A stretch of DNA of 64,000 nt from Rhodococcus sp. 14-1411-2a (GCF_002259485.1 NZ_NPGA01000008.1:124001-188000), one strand, 5' to 3'; positions 54,639 to 62,809 are shown, counted from the stretch's first letter. A program made the numbers and translations. Notes: generated from the letters alone by a model not told the origin.

Positions 54639-56107
54639 GCCAGTTCGCTTTCGTGTGGGGAAGTAGTGGAGTTGGAAGCTCTGGTCCGTGCTCGACGGAT
54701 CGATCCGACGACCACGTCGACGGCGAGGAAGGCCACCAGGCTCAGCCCGAGGAGTGGGACGAACCAGCCGACAGCGACAGCGACGACCACCAATGCGGCG
54801 ACGGACATCGGTGAGATGCGGCGAATGCCGCCGCGCAGAGGCGGCCGCCCTGCTGTGAGGCCGCTTGCCTTGGTGGGGCGGCGTTTCCACCACATCATGT
54901 AGCCCCTGACGATGACCGATGCCAGTGCGACGGCGAGCGCAAGCAGTGCAAGCTGATTGGCGACCCCGAACAACGTGCCCATGTGCAGCTGAATACCCCA
55001 GGCCGACAGCTTGGCCGCGAGGGGCCAATCGGAGAAGAACACGGTGTCGATCACTGTGCCGGCGGCACCGTCGATCGAGATGGAGTCGTTCGACATCACC
55101 CAGGGCTGACGGGTTTCGGCGACGACGAACGCCGTGTCGGCCGATTGTGGAATGGACGCTTCCACGGCACCGCCTATTCCGTTGGCTCGGGCGATCCCCA
55201 GCACCGAGTCGATGCGTTCGACGTTGTCCTCCGTCGTCGATGCGTCGGCCGGCATGTCCATCGAATGACCGCCGTGACCAGAATGATCGGTCGTCGCCGC
55301 GTCGGAGGATCCGATGGTCTTGGTGACGGCGGGGGTGGTCCAGCTCAGTGCCGACCGCAGCTCGGTGACGTTCTCCCCGGCGTAGGTGGACCATGTCAAT
55401 CCGGTGGCGGACAGGAAGATCAGACCGACGGCGATCCAGATACCGGCCACGCCATGCCAGTTCAAGGACCTGTTGCGGCCCTTCGACTTTCGATCGAAGG
55501 TCAACAGCCTGGCCTTGTCGCGATTGCGTCGATACCGCTCGAACCACAGGTACAGGCCGCCGAGCGCGATCACCCACAACCACGAGGCGGCGAGTTCACT
55601 GTAGAGGCGACCTGGCTCCCCCAGGTGCAGATGGCGATGGAGTTCGGAGATCCAGGTGCGCAACGGTAGGGCGCTGGAGGAGCCGTACACCGCCAGCTCA
55701 CCCACGGACGTCGCGGTGGCGGGGTCGACGAAAACAGCCAGCCGCTGCGATTCGCCCAAGCTCGGGTCGGTGAACATCACCCGAGTGGTGTCGCCGGCCT
55801 CGGCGGCAGGGCGAACGGCGGCGACGGTGAGGTCGGGTCGTTCGGCCTGCGCTACCCGAATCTGCTGGGCGACGGGGACGGCCGGGCCGGTCGTGTCCAC
55901 GTGGACGTAGTCGCGATACACGAGTTGTTCGATGGTGGGAGCCACAGCGTAGAGGCCGCCGCTGATGGTGGCGATCAGGATGAACGGTGCCACCAGGATG
56001 CCTGCGTAGAAGTGCAGACGCATGATCAGCGGCCGCCAGCTTCGGGGGCGATCGGGAGGGGTGGGAGGCGATGGATCGGCAAGGCGTTCCAATTCCGGTG
56101 TGGACAT
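54635..56107 (-). CDS. PepSY-domain membrane protein with His/Met-rich loop
   Basis: A 490-residue PepSY-associated membrane protein with four main hydrophobic segments (about 30-55, 180-200, 235-255, 390-415) and two more at the C-terminus (about 440-480). The N-terminal 'LHFYAGILVAPFILIATISG' is the family signature. The large extracytoplasmic loop contains 'DHSGHGGHSMDM' (residues ~300), a likely metal-binding stretch. Members occur in siderophore and copper uptake or reduction systems. Start ATG at 56107. It is the first gene of the PepSY-PCuAC-DyP operon. Confidence 0.88.
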   Translation of the reverse strand: MSTPELERLADPSPPTPPDRPRSWRPLIMRLHFYAGILVAPFILIATISGGLYAVAPTIEQLVYRDYVHVDTTGPAVPVAQQIRVAQAERPDLTVAAVRPAAEAGDTTRVMFTDPSLGESQRLAVFVDPATATSVGELAVYGSSSALPLRTWISELHRHLHLGEPGRLYSELAASWLWVIALGGLYLWFERYRRNRDKARLLTFDRKSKGRNRSLNWHGVAGIWIAVGLIFLSATGLTWSTYAGENVTELRSALSWTTPAVTKTIGSSDAATTDHSGHGGHSMDMPADASTTEDNVERIDSVLGIARANGIGGAVEASIPQSADTAFVVAETRQPWVMSNDSISIDGAAGTVIDTVFFSDWPLAAKLSAWGIQLHMGTLFGVANQLALLALAVALASVIVRGYMMWWKRRPTKASGLTAGRPPLRGGIRRISPMSVAALVVVAVAVGWFVPLLGLSLVAFLAVDVVVGSIRRARTRASNSTTSPHESELA

Positions 56108-56288
56108 GAGGACTCGTTTCGTGAAGGCATGTGTGGGCGCGCGCAGTGGTGCGCGAGAAGGCATCGCTCAGACGATCGGGCGTGCTCGAGGCAGCGCGGA
56201 TCGCGCGATGTGAGGGCTCGTCGAACAGACAGCGACAGCTCGATACCCGACGCCTACGTACAGGGCGGGTGGGAGTGACGAGCTGCGG

Positions 56289-56819
56289 TCAGGTCCGAAG
56301 CGCAGGCGGTCCGCGGTTTCCGCAGCCCGACAGGTCGAGCAGACGAGGCGTTCCCGGGAGTCGGTAGACCGGAAGTTCTGGGGCGATGCGGGACTCGTCG
56401 ACGACGAGAGCCGCCAACAGAGGCAGGGCCTCACGTAGCGAGGTCACTGCGCGCCGGATGCCGTGCTCCGCTCCGCGGATGGCCAGAGCGCCGACCAGGA
56501 TGGCAACCACATGGGCCGCGAACATCTGCTGGGTGAGCATCGAACCGTGATGGTGACCGTCGACGGCGGTGAGCAACAGGTGTCCGACCGACTGCGCGGC
56601 AGTCAGGATCATCAGCAGCTGTGCGCGGGGTGCCGCCGGTGTCGGTGCCGCGGCGGTCGCGTAGCCGATCGCAGCGGAGACGACGGCCAACAGCACGATG
56701 GCCGCGTCGGATGGAGGCATTCCCCCACCGAACGTGTGCGCTGCGACGGTGACCAGCGCCGACAGTCCGCCCACGGACGCACCGCGCAGGAGCGCGAATC
56801 CATCCGTTGGCGCAGACAT
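56289..56819 (-). CDS. Membrane protein of unknown function near the copper operon
   Basis: A 176-residue protein with four to five hydrophobic segments. 'AAQSVGHLLLTAVDGHHHG', followed by 'SMLTQQMFAAHVVAILVGAL', places His/Met residues at a membrane edge, as seen in copper-related membrane proteins, and the C-terminus has a 'LSGCGNRGPP' stretch. I do not recognise the family. It is 181 bp upstream of the PepSY gene on the same strand and may be co-expressed. Start ATG at 56819 (MSAPTDGFALLRGASVGGLS); the frame extends upstream to 56888. Confidence 0.65.
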   Translation of the reverse strand: MSAPTDGFALLRGASVGGLSALVTVAAHTFGGGMPPSDAAIVLLAVVSAAIGYATAAAPTPAAPRAQLLMILTAAQSVGHLLLTAVDGHHHGSMLTQQMFAAHVVAILVGALAIRGAEHGIRRAVTSLREALPLLAALVVDESRIAPELPVYRLPGTPRLLDLSGCGNRGPPALRT

Positions 56820-56981
56820 GGACGGGAGCTTACTACCGACTACACCGAGTAGTAGTCCAGGTACCGGAACGACGCCTCCGAACCCCACAAGCCGGTCCGA
56901 CGGTCTTTTTCCGGTTGGTTATCCTGATCATCGGTACTCGAACCATCAACGGTCGAGCCGCGAGATCGAGAGTGGACTCAC

Positions 56982-57230
56982 ATGGCAGAGAATTCGGACG
57001 CGGCCCAGGCTCGGGTGTTCGCCGACATGCTGACCGCCGAGATCGCAGCCGCGTCGAGTCGCGTCGAAGAGTCCGAGCAACTGGCGCGCAAGGCCTTGCG
57101 GGTAGGCGATTCCCGCAGCCATGTGTGGCACAGCGACGAAGCGCAGACCCAGAAGCAGGCGCTCTACGAGCTGTATCGCCAGCTCGATGCGTTGCGCAAC
57201 CGGTTTCCCGCCGTCCACTCCGGCTCGTAG
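56982..57230 (+). CDS. Small conserved-looking actinobacterial protein of unknown function
   Basis: An 82-residue, mostly helical, charged protein with the segment 'SEQLARKALRVGDSRSHVWH' and an amphipathic C-terminal helix 'QKQALYELYRQLDALRNRF'. The strong codon pattern and isolated position suggest a real gene. The ATG at 56982 has only a weak ribosome site (GAGAG). The function is unknown. It shares its first five residues (MAENS) with the next gene, with no further similarity. Confidence 0.65.
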   Translation: MAENSDAAQARVFADMLTAEIAAASSRVEESEQLARKALRVGDSRSHVWHSDEAQTQKQALYELYRQLDALRNRFPAVHSGS

Positions 57231-57301
57231 AACGTCCCGTCGATCGAACTACAAAATTTCTTATCGACACTGATTACCATGTTGACTTAGAGTTGGAGTC
57301 C

Positions 57302-58045
57302 ATGGCGGAAAATTCGCTCGATTCCACGGTCGCGCGCGTCCAGGACGTGCACCGACTCCTCGTCGATCGCGGCACCGGCGCGAACTTTCCGGCCGTGCCC
57401 GCAGCAGACGGAACTTTTGTTCTGCCGTCGCCACCGCCTCTCCCACCGATGCGCCTCGACACAGCACTGCGCGCTCGACGGTCGCACTACCGATTCGCAG
57501 ATCTGGACGCACTGCAGCTCTCGACTCTCCTCCGGTCCGCAGCGGGGCCCGGCCGGACCTCCGCGCGGACGGACGGCACGACGCACACATACCGGATGAA
57601 TCCGACTGCCGGCGGTCTCGACTCGATCGACCTGCACCTCGTGGCCCTCCGGGGCCCAGCCGAGATCGACTCGGGGACCTACCTGTTCGATCCACACAGA
57701 CACGTTCTGAACAGAACCGGTACGGGACCGTCCGTCGATGCGCTCGAATCATGTCTCGTACAGCCACAATTCGCGCGCCGGGCACCGTTCGTCGCCGTAC
57801 TCGTCGGACGCCTCGACCGAACCCTGATCAAATACACCGAACGCCACTATCGCACCCTCCACATCGACGCCGGCATCGCCGCGCAGAATCTCTACTTGGT
57901 TTCGACCGCACTCGGATTGGCCTGCTGCGCCATCTCAGGCTTCTACGACGACGAGATCTCGCACTTGCTGCGTCTGTGCCCACTGTCCGTTCCGCTACTG
58001 GCTTTCGCGCTCGGCGGACTCGGCGAGGACTGCAAGCAACGGTAA
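57302..58045 (+). CDS. SagB-type FMN dehydrogenase of the RiPP cluster
   Basis: A 247-residue nitroreductase-fold protein of the SagB type, which oxidises azolines in a modified peptide to aromatic azoles with FMN. SagB features are 'RRSHYRFADLDALQLSTLLR', 'YRMNPTAGGLDSIDLHLVAL' (the R-x-x-P-S-A-G-type flavin loop) and 'HIDAGIAAQNLYLVSTALGL'. ATG at 57302 follows TTGGAGTCC. It is transcribed toward the other cluster genes, and its 3' end overlaps the exporter gene by 51 bp on the opposite strand. A weak metal-box-like sequence (57271-57283) lies upstream. Confidence 0.88.
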   Translation: MAENSLDSTVARVQDVHRLLVDRGTGANFPAVPAADGTFVLPSPPPLPPMRLDTALRARRSHYRFADLDALQLSTLLRSAAGPGRTSARTDGTTHTYRMNPTAGGLDSIDLHLVALRGPAEIDSGTYLFDPHRHVLNRTGTGPSVDALESCLVQPQFARRAPFVAVLVGRLDRTLIKYTERHYRTLHIDAGIAAQNLYLVSTALGLACCAISGFYDDEISHLLRLCPLSVPLLAFALGGLGEDCKQR

Positions 58046-59221
58046 CCGCGGCACCCCGAGCCACAGGGCTGCCGTCCCCGCAAGAGCGAGCGCGCCCGCT
58101 CCGAGGACGACGGCCGCGGTCACGCCGAACGTACCGGCGACGGCCCCGCCTGCCGCAGCGCCGAAAGGAGTCCCACCCATCGCGATCATCCGCGCCGTGG
58201 TGTTCACCCGGGCCTGCAGGTGGTCGGGCGTGACGGACTGACGAACCACGATGCCGTTGACGACGATCATGGTGTTGGCGGCCTGATAGACGATCAGGAG
58301 CAGCAGAGAAACGGCGAGTACTCCCGTGATGGACCACGCCAGCATCGACAGGAAGGCCACCACCACGCCGAGACAGGTGATCATGCCGGTGCCCACCACC
58401 CGCTGGATGCGCGCACTGACCAGGCTGATCAGAAATGCCCCGACAGCCGTTGCTGCATAGAGTGATCCGATTCGCGCATCCTCGGCGGCCAGACCGAGCT
58501 GACGGACGCCCACGACCACCATCAGTCCCACGACCACACCGTTGGCGACACTCACCCCGACGCCGACCGCAGTCAGGGCACGCACCACACGATGATGCCG
58601 AATGAATGCCAACCCCTCGCCGATCGAAGTGCCGAGACCGGAACCGACCGAAAACGGCGCGGCCCGCACGGGTAGCGCGATCGTCGAGGTGACCACTGTC
58701 GCGACGAGAAAACACAGAGCATCGATCGCGATGGCACCCGGCGGACCCAGCGTCGTCGCAGTGATGCCACCGAGCAACGGGCCTACGATCCCGATGACCG
58801 TGCCGACGCTGACGAGCGTGCCTGTCGCGTCGGCGATCCGATGGCGGCCCACCAAAGCCGGTACGACGCCGAAGGACGCGGCATCGAAGAACACGAAAAG
58901 TGTGGAGACGGCGAACGCGACGATCATCAGATGTGCAACCGTCACCGACGCAATCAGGTGAGCCACCGGAATACTGGCCAGAGCGAGAGCACTGCCGAGT
59001 TGAGTTGCGAGCAGGACTACGCGACGGTCGTACCTGTCGGCGAGCGCACCTGCGATCAGTCCGAACATCAGGTACGGCAACGACTCCACCGCAAAGGCGA
59101 CACCGGAGAGCAGCGGCGAGCCGCTCAACTGGTAGACGAGCATCGGCACGGCAACCGTGGACATCGCGTTGCCGATCCACGCGACCGCACGCGCCAGGAC
59201 GAAACGGCGAAAGCCGGTCAC
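57995..59221 (-). CDS. MFS exporter of the RiPP cluster
   Basis: A 408-residue MFS protein with about 12 hydrophobic segments and motif A 'GLIAGALADRYDRRVVLLAT'. It is of the antibiotic/enterobactin-exporter type (MFS_3). The GTG start at 59221 overlaps the YcaO stop (GTGA), making it the last gene of the coupled precursor-to-exporter operon. The role as exporter of the modified peptide is inferred from this position; a drug or metal exporter is possible. Confidence 0.87.
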   Translation of the reverse strand: MTGFRRFVLARAVAWIGNAMSTVAVPMLVYQLSGSPLLSGVAFAVESLPYLMFGLIAGALADRYDRRVVLLATQLGSALALASIPVAHLIASVTVAHLMIVAFAVSTLFVFFDAASFGVVPALVGRHRIADATGTLVSVGTVIGIVGPLLGGITATTLGPPGAIAIDALCFLVATVVTSTIALPVRAAPFSVGSGLGTSIGEGLAFIRHHRVVRALTAVGVGVSVANGVVVGLMVVVGVRQLGLAAEDARIGSLYAATAVGAFLISLVSARIQRVVGTGMITCLGVVVAFLSMLAWSITGVLAVSLLLLIVYQAANTMIVVNGIVVRQSVTPDHLQARVNTTARMIAMGGTPFGAAAGGAVAGTFGVTAAVVLGAGALALAGTAALWLGVPRLPLLAVLAESAERESQ

Positions 59222-60576
59222 AGACTCGGGGGCGCAGCGAGCAGCAGCGTGTTCGGATCGGTCGGGTCGCAATCGGGTGCGTACCGTCGAGCGATGTCGC
59301 GCCACCGAGGTAACCCGAAATAGGGAAATGCGGCTGGGGCGTTGGGAATCAAGCCGGAGGCACAGACCCGGGCCACCCGCAGTGGCGTCGACGCCACGTC
59401 CGAGGTGGTGATATCGCAGACGACCACCTCGTGGCCCGCTACCGCGAGTGCGCTCCGCATACCGTCGGCGGTGCCGCGGGGAAGCTCGTCGATCGATACC
59501 GTCGCGGCCGGATTCGTGAAGCGAGGAAGATATGCGGCCTGAGTACGGGGATCGAGCCACACCTGGGCTTGTGCACCCAGGTCGCGGATGTGTTCACTGC
59601 ACTCTCCGGCGGCATCGAGGTAGCTGCGATCGGCGCGGTGGTCCAGGTAGAGACCCGGCGACAGCACCCCGGCGCGCATCGATCCGAACACCCAGCCGTC
59701 TGCCTCGAGCAGTCCTCGAGTGAAGACCCAACTGTGGATCGCTTCGAGAACGGCCTTGCGTGCCGTGTCGACCGGGTCCAGCTTCGCCGAGAAGCCGCCT
59801 GCGACAATCCCGAGTTCGAGATCGTGAACAACGGCCGCCACCACCGGAACTTCGAAGTACGACGGCAGCTCGAGGAGATGACACCGCAGTCGTGAGTCGC
59901 CGAGGTCTGCCGCGAGCCCGGGCACCGATGCCGGATCTATCCCCCGCGCAGGGAGGTTCAGGTGCCACCACAGCGACAGCGAATCTCGCTCCACGAGTTC
60001 GAGCAGTCCACGTCCGGCGGCGTCGTCGAGCCCCTGTCCTGTGGCGATGCCGGCGTAGTTCAGATGGTGAAGCCACGGGTCCGTCCGGCGAGATCCACTG
60101 CGCCAGTTCAGGTACACGTACGAGGCCGGGATCGCGACACGCGCACCGTCGTCCGACACCCCGTCTACCCAGGCGACTCGAGACTCCTCGGTGAATTGCT
60201 CGAAGGGGAAGCCTGCCGAGTTCAGCTGCCACGGCGCGAAGAACTCGAATGTGTCGTTCCCCCAATGGCGGACACCCTCGGCGCGCAGTTCCGCCGGCGT
60301 TGCGTAGCGCAGAGTGTTCGGGACGTAGTTTCCGCAGTACCGTTCCACTGCTTCGCCGATCGCGGCGATACGGGCTCCTGCTGGGTCCGCGAAGGTGGTA
60401 CCGAGCGACACCAGATCGCAGGGCCAGTTTCCGAGCGCACGAGTATCGGCGATCTCCGCCGTGAGCCCGACGTACCGTTCCGGCAGACCGTCCAGCCTCT
60501 GGACCGGATGCAACGCACGGATGAGTCCGGTCAACGGGTCGACCAGATCGTCTGCACTGAAACCGACCCCGCTCAT
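59218..60576 (-). CDS. YcaO-domain cyclodehydratase
   Basis: A 452-residue YcaO protein, the ATP-using enzyme that cyclises Ser/Thr/Cys of a peptide to azolines (or forms thioamides/amidines in related systems). ATP/Mg-binding motifs are 'AIGEAVERYCGNYVP', 'GQGLDDAAGRGLLELVERDS' and 'DTARKAVLEAIHSWVFTRG'. The C-terminus ends in 'LLLAAPPSL', without the full PxPxP tail of some azoline synthases. It overlaps the hydrolase upstream (ATGA) and the exporter downstream. With the SagB and RRE/ThiF partner it completes the minimal azole synthetase. Confidence 0.92.
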   Translation of the reverse strand: MSGVGFSADDLVDPLTGLIRALHPVQRLDGLPERYVGLTAEIADTRALGNWPCDLVSLGTTFADPAGARIAAIGEAVERYCGNYVPNTLRYATPAELRAEGVRHWGNDTFEFFAPWQLNSAGFPFEQFTEESRVAWVDGVSDDGARVAIPASYVYLNWRSGSRRTDPWLHHLNYAGIATGQGLDDAAGRGLLELVERDSLSLWWHLNLPARGIDPASVPGLAADLGDSRLRCHLLELPSYFEVPVVAAVVHDLELGIVAGGFSAKLDPVDTARKAVLEAIHSWVFTRGLLEADGWVFGSMRAGVLSPGLYLDHRADRSYLDAAGECSEHIRDLGAQAQVWLDPRTQAAYLPRFTNPAATVSIDELPRGTADGMRSALAVAGHEVVVCDITTSDVASTPLRVARVCASGLIPNAPAAFPYFGLPRWRDIARRYAPDCDPTDPNTLLLAAPPSL

Positions 60577-61904
60577 ACGGGCATCTCCAGCTCGATGCCT
60601 CGCACGGTGCGCTGCATCGGCACCGCTCGGATACCGTACAAGTGGTCTTCATCGGTGTGCAGATCGCGGGCATATCGGGGGAAGGCGTGGGCCGAGATCA
60701 TCAGTGTCAGTTCCTCTCCCTCATGGATGTGTGTGGACAGCGGAGCGAGGTGCACGACGGAGCCGAGGGACATGCCCTCGGTGAGCTGCTCCACCTCGCC
60801 GCCGCGTCTTCGGGCGAGCAGCATCGCACCCCAGTGCCGGTCGCAGTCGCCGCCGACGACGCGCACCACGGGAGTTCCGACAAGGGTTCCTGCGCGCCAC
60901 GGCACCGGACGGGTAAGGCAATCCGAGCGTGTCGTCAGGCTGCGAACATCGGTGTCGGACGTGCAGGAAGGGAAGGGCTGCAACGGATTTGCGACGAAGC
61001 TGCCACCAGTCAGCGCGACCGTCACTCGGGCGTTCGGCCAGGTCTGCAGCCGCAGCGGACCACCGGGGTGACCGTACAACTGCGCTCCGGTCCACGGGTG
61101 ACCGTCGAGCACCGCACCCAGCCACTTGCTCATCCGCTCGGCGCGACCCGACGCCTGCATCGAGTGATCCCACGGTCCGAGGGCGAGTGCCGACGGGCCA
61201 CCCCACGACGACCAGAGGTCTATGGTGTCCTGGCCGAACCAGTCCGCGGTCCCGCCCTGCGCCAGTAGCGGGCAGCGTTGTGCTGCAGCATGGTTCCTGC
61301 GCTCCTCATCCACCCTTTCCGACGCCAGTACGGACTGCCACGACGGTATCCGGGGGCTCGACGAGTCTCCGATGTCGGACACCGGCAGCGTCTCCAGCAG
61401 ATCCGCCGACGCCGAACTCCCGCGAGAGTGGGCAGCATCGCCGTGCTCGGACCACCAGCCGAGGCGAGACTCCAGGTGGAAGGCCCGATCTCGATTTCGC
61501 GCCGTCTCCCCCATACCCAGAGCGGGCACCGCGACCGACACACCCGCCAATCCCTCGCATTCACCTGCGGCAAAGGTAGTTTCGATTGCGCAGTGCGCCC
61601 CGTAGGACGTGCCGTAGAGGAACAGGAAAGGCGCCTGCGACCACCACGGTTGTGCGGTGATCCATTCGACGCAGGCCAGGCCGTCTGCCCCTTCGCCGTG
61701 ATACGGGTGGAACGACCCGGCGGAGCCGTACCGGCCGCGCACGTCCTGTACGACGGTGGTGAATCCTCGATCGGCCCAGCCCGCGGCCTCGGCGAGATGA
61801 GCTTCGCTGTTGTAAGGCGTGCGAATCGTCAGCACGCCACGCGGACTTCGCGCCGTCACGACGAAAGTACGGAGTCCCCCGACCGAGTACTCGCGTCGCG
61901 TCAT
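60573..61904 (-). CDS. CocE/NonD-type serine hydrolase (peptidase S15 family) of the RiPP cluster
   Basis: A 443-residue alpha/beta hydrolase of the CocE / X-prolyl dipeptidyl peptidase class. The N-terminal catalytic domain has 'TIRTPYNSE', 'VVQDVRGRYGSAGSFHPYH', nucleophile Ser in 'LYGTSYGAHCAIE', and catalytic His in 'LGPWDHSMQASGR'. The jelly-roll C-terminal domain follows (about 300-443). Start ATG at 61904 overlaps the RRE/ThiF stop. Leader or tail removal from the modified peptide, or X-Pro cutting of it, is a plausible role. The precursor contains two prolines. Confidence 0.88.
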   Translation of the reverse strand: MTRREYSVGGLRTFVVTARSPRGVLTIRTPYNSEAHLAEAAGWADRGFTTVVQDVRGRYGSAGSFHPYHGEGADGLACVEWITAQPWWSQAPFLFLYGTSYGAHCAIETTFAAGECEGLAGVSVAVPALGMGETARNRDRAFHLESRLGWWSEHGDAAHSRGSSASADLLETLPVSDIGDSSSPRIPSWQSVLASERVDEERRNHAAAQRCPLLAQGGTADWFGQDTIDLWSSWGGPSALALGPWDHSMQASGRAERMSKWLGAVLDGHPWTGAQLYGHPGGPLRLQTWPNARVTVALTGGSFVANPLQPFPSCTSDTDVRSLTTRSDCLTRPVPWRAGTLVGTPVVRVVGGDCDRHWGAMLLARRRGGEVEQLTEGMSLGSVVHLAPLSTHIHEGEELTLMISAHAFPRYARDLHTDEDHLYGIRAVPMQRTVRGIELEMPV

Positions 61905-62578
61905 CGAGGTGGTTCCGGCACAGGAAGAATCGGGTGCCGAGTCACCCGGAGCGTACGGAGGTCGATCGCCGTCACGCAATGGTCGGCCGTAGGACCGATG
62001 ACCTCCGCCAGGACCTGAGCAGCCACGAACTCGGCCGCCGCGTCGGACACCGGATGAATCGGCGAGATCAATCGCCGCCCGCCGGCACGAGGACCGTAGC
62101 CGTCCTCGATTCGTTGCCTGTTCCGACGGGATGCGGCGCGCCGCATCGACACGTCGGTCAGCCGGACCCCCTCGGGCACCACGAGGTACAGATTGCCTTC
62201 ACGGAAACAGGCGATCGCCCCTTCGGACCGCAGAGTGTCGACGCCGTCGTCACTCACGGTGATCGATCGAGTCGCGGCATGCCCTGTGGACATACCCACG
62301 CGTCCCAGCATCCCCACCAGCGCAGCAGCTACGGAGCCACAGCCGAGCACCGCAACCGTATCGGTGGACGAACTGGAGACGATGTGGCCTGCAGTGAGCA
62401 ACGCGGACAGCGCCGTCTTCGGTTTCGCAGAGAGCTCCGCTTCGGTACCGGTCAAGGCCCCGGCCAGTTGGTCGAATTCCTCGTGGTCGAGCGCGAGTGC
62501 GAAGTGTTCGTCGTCGGCGGTGCGGAGCACGAATCCCGAATCGGATTCGTACAGTTCGGTTCTGGGTGCAAGTTCCAT
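61901..62578 (-). CDS. RRE/ThiF-like cyclodehydratase partner protein
   Basis: A 225-residue protein. Residues 1-70 show the pattern of a RiPP recognition element (strands 'YESDSGFVLRTADDE', helix 'EEFDQLAGALTG', helix 'ALSALLTAGHIV'). Residues 74-95 are a Rossmann motif 'VAVLGCGSVAAALVGM' as in the ThiF/E1-like proteins that bind leader peptides and activate YcaO. The protein is shorter than full E1 enzymes and no zinc cysteines are seen, so it is an ocin-ThiF-like partner rather than an adenylating enzyme. Start ATG at 62578. It lies right after an attenuator hairpin following the precursor gene. Confidence 0.8.
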   Translation of the reverse strand: MELAPRTELYESDSGFVLRTADDEHFALALDHEEFDQLAGALTGTEAELSAKPKTALSALLTAGHIVSSSSTDTVAVLGCGSVAAALVGMLGRVGMSTGHAATRSITVSDDGVDTLRSEGAIACFREGNLYLVVPEGVRLTDVSMRRAASRRNRQRIEDGYGPRAGGRRLISPIHPVSDAAAEFVAAQVLAEVIGPTADHCVTAIDLRTLRVTRHPILPVPEPPR

Positions 62579-62592
62579 GGCGATGGCCGGCC

Positions 62593-62622
62593 GGGGTCTG
62601 CACATCGTGGTGTGCAGACCCC
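62593..62622 (-). terminator. Attenuator hairpin between precursor and modification genes
   Basis: Perfect 12-nt arms (GGGGTCTGCACA and complement) surround a 6-nt loop. They lie 7 bp after the precursor stop and 14 bp before the RRE/ThiF ATG. Partial termination here would give more precursor than enzyme mRNA, a common RiPP arrangement. Confidence 0.8.
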
Positions 62623-62629
62623 ACCGAGA

Positions 62630-62743
62630 TCAGTCCTCGGCTTCCTCGAAGGGGTTCTCGACCAGGGCGTTGCTGTGGCCCGCGGAGTGTGTCGCCAGGG
62701 ACACCGGTGACTGGATCGAACGGAACAGCTCGTTGTCGTTCAT
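62630..62743 (-). CDS. Candidate RiPP precursor peptide, 37 residues
   Basis: A 37-residue peptide starting MNDNELFRSIQSPVSL and ending NPFEEAED; AAGGAGAACC, an excellent ribosome site, precedes the ATG at 62743. It has no Cys. Ser/Thr sit at 9, 12, 15, 18, 20 and 24, and two are preceded by His (H19-S20, H23-S24). The last 13 residues have no Ser/Thr and are acidic, like a follower. It is the first gene of the operon, followed by an attenuator hairpin and then the RRE/ThiF, hydrolase, YcaO and exporter genes. The precursor identity is inferred from size, position and composition; no close known family is recognised. Confidence 0.75.
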   Translation of the reverse strand: MNDNELFRSIQSPVSLATHSAGHSNALVENPFEEAED

Positions 62744-62766
62744 GGTTCTCCTTCTTCGATGGGCAA

Positions 62767-62809
62767 ATCGGTTGCGGTGCAACCGATCCATGGACTCGAC
62801 ATCGTCGAG
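62767..62809 (-). promoter_or_regulatory. Two hairpins in the 5' leader of the precursor mRNA
   Basis: ATCGGTTGC-GGT-GCAACCGAT (62767-62787, 9-bp stem, 3-nt loop) and CTCGAC-ATC-GTCGAG (62795-62809) lie between the promoter and the ribosome site. They may stabilise the mRNA or act in post-transcriptional control. No known riboswitch pattern is recognised. Confidence 0.5.

Noticed and set aside
56108..56288. CsoR/RicR copper operator before the PepSY gene
   Set aside because: ACCCG...CGGGT words are present but their spacing does not fit a known copper operator. In this GC-rich DNA such words are common.
56982..57316. Shared first residues MAENS of two neighbouring proteins as a local gene duplication
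   Set aside because: Similarity stops after five residues and the two proteins have unrelated folds. Chance or a favoured initiation context is enough.
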